Shown here: piece by piece, positions 60,867 to 64,000 of the stretch | Position numbering within the stretch: position 1 is the stretch's first letter | Layout: each line of letters starts with the position of its first letter | NCBI GenBank assembly: GCA_016710115.1 | Contig: JADJLN010000009.1 | Location: 1-64,000 of the forward strand | Direction: 5' to 3' | Source: Saprospiraceae bacterium | GTDB taxonomy: Bacteria; Bacteroidota; Bacteroidia; Chitinophagales; Saprospiraceae | Length of the DNA: 64,000 bases | The notes under the pieces: model-generated | Told to the model about the DNA's origin: nothing | The model's database searches: none | Seen by the model: the letters and a program-made list of their open reading frames with translations, nothing else | Position numbers and translations under genes: made by a program

Positions 60867-62819
60867 TTATCTCTCCATCATGATTTTCTCAACCTGTTCA
60901 CCCGAGCTCCATCCGGCTTTCAGGATATACATTCCGGCAGGCTGACCGGACAGATCGATGAACGCTGGCAAATGATCCGAATCATACACGCACTCACCCA
61001 GGATAGTATACACCTGCAGGGAGGTCACATTCAACGCAGAAGGACGGATGAAAAACTTACCCGAACCCGGATTGGGAAATACATCAATTCGGCCGTAAAC
61101 AAGCTTCCTATCCTGGACAGACGTGGATGCCGGAAACTCGAATGCCCCTATATCCGGTGTTGCTCCTTCATACTGCAACGATACACCCTGGCCTCCGGTC
61201 CAGGAAAGCGGCTTGTCGAGGATCAGGGTATTGGTCGCATAGTCAATACTGATGATTACAGCCCGCTGGGTTTGTCCCTCCAGCTGTATGGTATCGCCGC
61301 TCAACCCGCTGATGCCAAATCCATCCATAAAATAACCTGCTGAATCCACCTGCATCATCACACTACTGGTTCCGGAGCCAACTGTTTTCGCCAGAAACCG
61401 GCCGGCATCGATCATCGGGCTGCCGGGTTGCAAATGAAAAATTTTATTCAGCGTATCAACAAACATCGGATCTGCCTCCAGATTATTCACAAAATAATCG
61501 TGATTGGCTTCCCACCAGCTGAGCGTTTCCGGCGGGGGGTTCGAGCTGGAGGTTCTGTCGCCATATGCAATGACAAACAGCTCATCCGGCGCATCGGAAA
61601 AGATATTGTTATGATCAAATCGGGTCGTATAACTGTCCAGGACGGTGGACGATCGACCGATCATGATCTGCATGGGTTTGCCATCCAGCAGGTCATACCA
61701 ATCCCAGCGAAAATCGTACTGGACGAAATTGTTTTTATAAAAAATATTATTCCGGACGGTATTATCTGCACACGTGTATGACCCTGAAGAAGCCGGCACT
61801 TCGATCGCTCCGAAATGATTGTCGTACATCACATTGTGGTAGATCCGGTTGCCATAATTATATGTCGCTTCATCGCCATACAAGGTCAGGGACACAGGCA
61901 TCCCCGTACAATGGTAAAACAGATTTCGCCGGATAATTCCGTGCTGGGCTGCATATTGGATACCTGCATAGGGTGACGCATCAATGGGCGTATGGGTATA
62001 TGCAAAGACATTATCCTCCACCACATTGTAGTGCGTTTCATCCAGCGCAGACAGTTTCGGAAAAGCCGAACTCCCATACCCCACTCCATCGCAATCATAG
62101 ATCTCACCGATCTTCTGAAAGGCATTGTGGAAATAGTTTTTCCGGATGACATTGTAACTGCCGCATTTAATGGCCCACAATGTATGCGCAGCGCGTGTGA
62201 TGGTATTCCCCTGGATGAGATTGTAATCGGACTGGACCATGCCGATATTATCCTGCGTGGTGCTGTCGATGATATTATTCAGGATCTGATTGTAGTCGGC
62301 ATTCTGAAAAAACAAACCCGTTTTCGAACTTCCCCCGCTGTCGTGTGCATGTCGGAAAATATTGTTCTGGAAAATATTGTGGTGACTGCCCAGACAGGCC
62401 AGCCAGCGGCTGACGTTTGTTATTTCCAGTCCATCGATCCGGATGTAGCTTTTTTCCTCCAGCCAGATGGCCGGCGAAAGGGAAGCTCCGGTGAGGATGA
62501 CCTTTTCATCGGCGTAATGTGTAAATGTAATATACAAGCCAGGCATTCCCGAATGCTGCGGTGCCAGTTGCTCGGAATAGTTTCCGGCTCTGATCAACAC
62601 GGTATCCCCGGCCTGAGCCACGGCAGCCGCTCCGGCCAGCGAAGCAAAGGCGACTCCGTCATTGCCCGTGCAATTGCGATTGGCGACGGAATAATTACCC
62701 GCACAATTCGAAGCCAACTGGTTGTCGACATACAGTGTTGCCGAAAAGACCGGTCCAACATGCAGGAGGGAAAAACCGACAAGTATCTGAATGGTACGAA
62801 TAAACAACAGTCGTTTCAT
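60867..62819 (-). CDS. Parallel beta-helix protein with T9SS type A sorting domain
   Basis: 650 residues, intact. Signal peptide ends VFSA. The body is a right-handed parallel beta-helix (pectate-lyase-like) with many NxIxxNxI/NNIFYKNN-type rungs: HHNIFQNNIFRHAHDSG, DYNQILNNIIDS, DYNLIQGNTITRA, DNTVRNNIFYKNN. The tail is T9SS type A (FPNPGSGKFFIRPS, then GQPAGMYILKAGW). Such proteins bind or cleave polysaccharides, but I cannot identify catalytic residues with confidence. Probably secreted. The kelch gene precedes it 8 bp upstream on the same strand, so the two are likely co-transcribed. Confidence 0.9.
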   Translation of the reverse strand: MKRLLFIRTIQILVGFSLLHVGPVFSATLYVDNQLASNCAGNYSVANRNCTGNDGVAFASLAGAAAVAQAGDTVLIRAGNYSEQLAPQHSGMPGLYITFTHYADEKVILTGASLSPAIWLEEKSYIRIDGLEITNVSRWLACLGSHHNIFQNNIFRHAHDSGGSSKTGLFFQNADYNQILNNIIDSTTQDNIGMVQSDYNLIQGNTITRAAHTLWAIKCGSYNVIRKNYFHNAFQKIGEIYDCDGVGYGSSAFPKLSALDETHYNVVEDNVFAYTHTPIDASPYAGIQYAAQHGIIRRNLFYHCTGMPVSLTLYGDEATYNYGNRIYHNVMYDNHFGAIEVPASSGSYTCADNTVRNNIFYKNNFVQYDFRWDWYDLLDGKPMQIMIGRSSTVLDSYTTRFDHNNIFSDAPDELFVIAYGDRTSSSNPPPETLSWWEANHDYFVNNLEADPMFVDTLNKIFHLQPGSPMIDAGRFLAKTVGSGTSSVMMQVDSAGYFMDGFGISGLSGDTIQLEGQTQRAVIISIDYATNTLILDKPLSWTGGQGVSLQYEGATPDIGAFEFPASTSVQDRKLVYGRIDVFPNPGSGKFFIRPSALNVTSLQVYTILGECVYDSDHLPAFIDLSGQPAGMYILKAGWSSGEQVEKIMMER

Positions 62820-62827
62820 CAGACGGG

Positions 62828-64000
62828 CTATTCAGCGGCCTGTTTGACAATCATTCCAGAGCCAACCCAATTTGACCCCGAATACCACTCCACCCGATAC
62901 AGTCCATTTTCCAGGTGATGTACATCCAGAACAGCAGGAGAGCCCGATAGTGTTTCCTGCTGTACAGATCGTCCAAGAATGTCGATCAGCCGGATGCGCA
63001 ACCCGGTCTTTCCCGGGATCAGATCTGAATCAAACCGGACGTGCAACTGACTGGAAAACGGATTGGGAAAAAGGTGCAACTGGACCAGGTCAACCGGATC
63101 AGTAGTGGAACTGGTCGGTTCGCCGAGATCATATTTGTAGGAGCCAACGCCATAGTTTCCAAAAGAGGAGCCATTGATCACGTACACTTCGTTATCCAGG
63201 ATAAACGAGGCCGGTGCCCACCGGGACGGACCCGGATGTGGTTCCAGCTGGGTCCATTGATTGGAATCGGGATCGTAGCGCCAGAATTCGCCCGAGTCCA
63301 TGGTTTCGTGACCGTCGCCTTCGCCACTGAGGACGTATCCAAATCCGTTATGGGAAAACTGTGCACCCGCCACCCGACCCTGACCGGGAATATCCGCAAC
63401 CTGGGTCCAGGTGTCATCCGAAGGATCGAAACGGTACCACGTTTTGTAGATCTTGGGGTCTTCACTCCCATGGCCGAATCCGGCATAGACAAAATCGCCC
63501 ATGGCAAACTGAAAGGGATGATGACGGGGATGATCAGGAAGGTCAGGCTTCTGGGTCCAGGTATCCGTAGCGATATTGTACTGCCACCAGTCATTCAGAT
63601 TGCCAATACCACTGGTACTGCCCATGCCCGACATAAATATTCCCCTGATGGGCAACGAAGGCCGGATGGATACGGGGCGTACACGGGCAGGAGGACAGTT
63701 GAGTCCATTGGCCCGTGGCCGGATCATAGGACCAGAGATCATTTTTCTGATTTCCCTCCGTCGAACCCGGACTGATGCCTGCACCGAATCCGAAGTAGGC
63801 CTTGTCTTCCCAAACATCACCGATGGCATACCCTCTTGTCCCTCCGGGAAAGTCGGGAAGCTGTGCCCATTCGTCCAGCTGTGGATCATACCGGAAGAAG
63901 GAAGGTGTGATGCTATCCGGAGTCTGTCCGGTGACCAGATATCCGGAGCCATTGATTGCAAACCCGAAGGAATGATCGGTCCGGAACCATTCAGGCGGTG
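62828..64000 (-). CDS. Kelch-repeat protein with T9SS type A sorting domain (5' end outside window, frameshifted)
   Basis: At least 390 residues remain. Kelch/galactose-oxidase-like blades are visible as FRYDPQLDEWAQLPDFPGG, LWSYDPATGQWTQLSSC, ATDTWTQKPDLP, RFDPSDDTWTQVADIPGQG and RYDPDSNQWTQLEPHPG. A T9SS tail follows (FPNPFSSQLHVRF, then HHLENGLYRVEWY). The frame changes near 63620. Family members are secreted or surface-bound propellers, often of unknown ligand. The gene continues beyond position 64000. Confidence 0.87.
   Translation of the reverse strand, partial: HRLNGSGPIIPSGLQSMAPDIWSPDRLRIASHLPSSGMIHSWTNGHSFPTFPEGQEGMPSVMFGKTRPTSDSVQASVRVRRREIRKMISGPMIRPRANGLNCPPARVRPVSIRPSLPIRGIFMSGMGSTSGIGNLNDWWQYNIATDTWTQKPDLPDHPRHHPFQFAMGDFVYAGFGHGSEDPKIYKTWYRFDPSDDTWTQVADIPGQGRVAGAQFSHNGFGYVLSGEGDGHETMDSGEFWRYDPDSNQWTQLEPHPGPSRWAPASFILDNEVYVINGSSFGNYGVGSYKYDLGEPTSSTTDPVDLVQLHLFPNPFSSQLHVRFDSDLIPGKTGLRIRLIDILGRSVQQETLSGSPAVLDVHHLENGLYRVEWYSGSNWVGSGMIVKQAAE

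Noticed and set aside
1..64000. tRNA or rRNA genes
   Set aside because: No cloverleaf-like segments with GGTTCRANNCC-type T-arms or rRNA signature sequences were recognised by eye; a covariance-model scan was not possible.

Overview
The window looks like a chromosome segment of a Bacteroidota bacterium, most likely from the Saprospiria/Saprospiraceae side. The evidence is the number of secreted proteins with type IX secretion (T9SS) C-terminal sorting domains, the SprB-repeat/PorP-SprF pair, gliding-motility-type C-termini, TonB-dependent receptors with carboxypeptidase-regulatory N-domains, a TPP riboswitch upstream of a receptor, and many AT-rich 7-9 bp tandem repeats between genes. Many genes are split by single-base frameshifts. 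In nearly every case the frame is restored by adding one base to a short homopolymer, so I read these as sequence errors and annotate the genes as joined CDSs.

Layout. 1-5 kb: a TPP-riboswitch-controlled TonB receptor (minus strand, running off the left edge), a NadR-like P-loop kinase and small conserved proteins (DUF1697, DUF1835). 5-9 kb: era, a Kazal-like T9SS protein, repeat-rich DNA and a LuxR-type response regulator with Glu at the phosphoacceptor position. 9-23 kb: a surface-protein cluster with a cohesin protein, a triple-cohesin/SprB-repeat type B T9SS adhesin, its PorP/SprF partner, and two giant Ig/HYR-like proteins that each carry a dockerin, a cohesin-like domain and a T9SS tail. 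A third, intact paralogue lies at 54-58 kb.

23-37 kb is a phosphate-acquisition region: pstS, a porin, pstC, pstA, pstB and phoU, followed on the opposite strand by a T9SS protein with a 1320-bp internal duplication and a TonB receptor. Three promoters (pstS, porin, T9SS protein) carry 11-bp-phased TTAA direct repeats that look like Pho boxes, tying the receptor pair to phosphate starvation. PstC has a PstS-like segment inserted after its first membrane helix. A metallophosphatase and a stand-alone OmpR/PhoB-type winged helix follow.

37.5-40.3 kb is a minus-strand array of small genes separated by three attC-like inverted repeats, with no integrase in view: a lipocalin-like lipoprotein, a HEPN-like protein, a nuclease-like/RAMA protein and the tail of a fourth gene. 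This looks like a CALIN-type cassette cluster carrying candidate defence genes. 41-51 kb holds a BNR/sortilin-like propeller protein, a type B T9SS protein, a triplicated ~250-bp hairpin repeat, a metzincin protease and an ECF sigma/anti-sigma pair. 52-54 kb holds a Fic protein fused to an AbiEi-like domain, with six helically phased operator-like repeats. 58-64 kb holds PQQ-propeller, DUF486, parallel beta-helix and kelch proteins.
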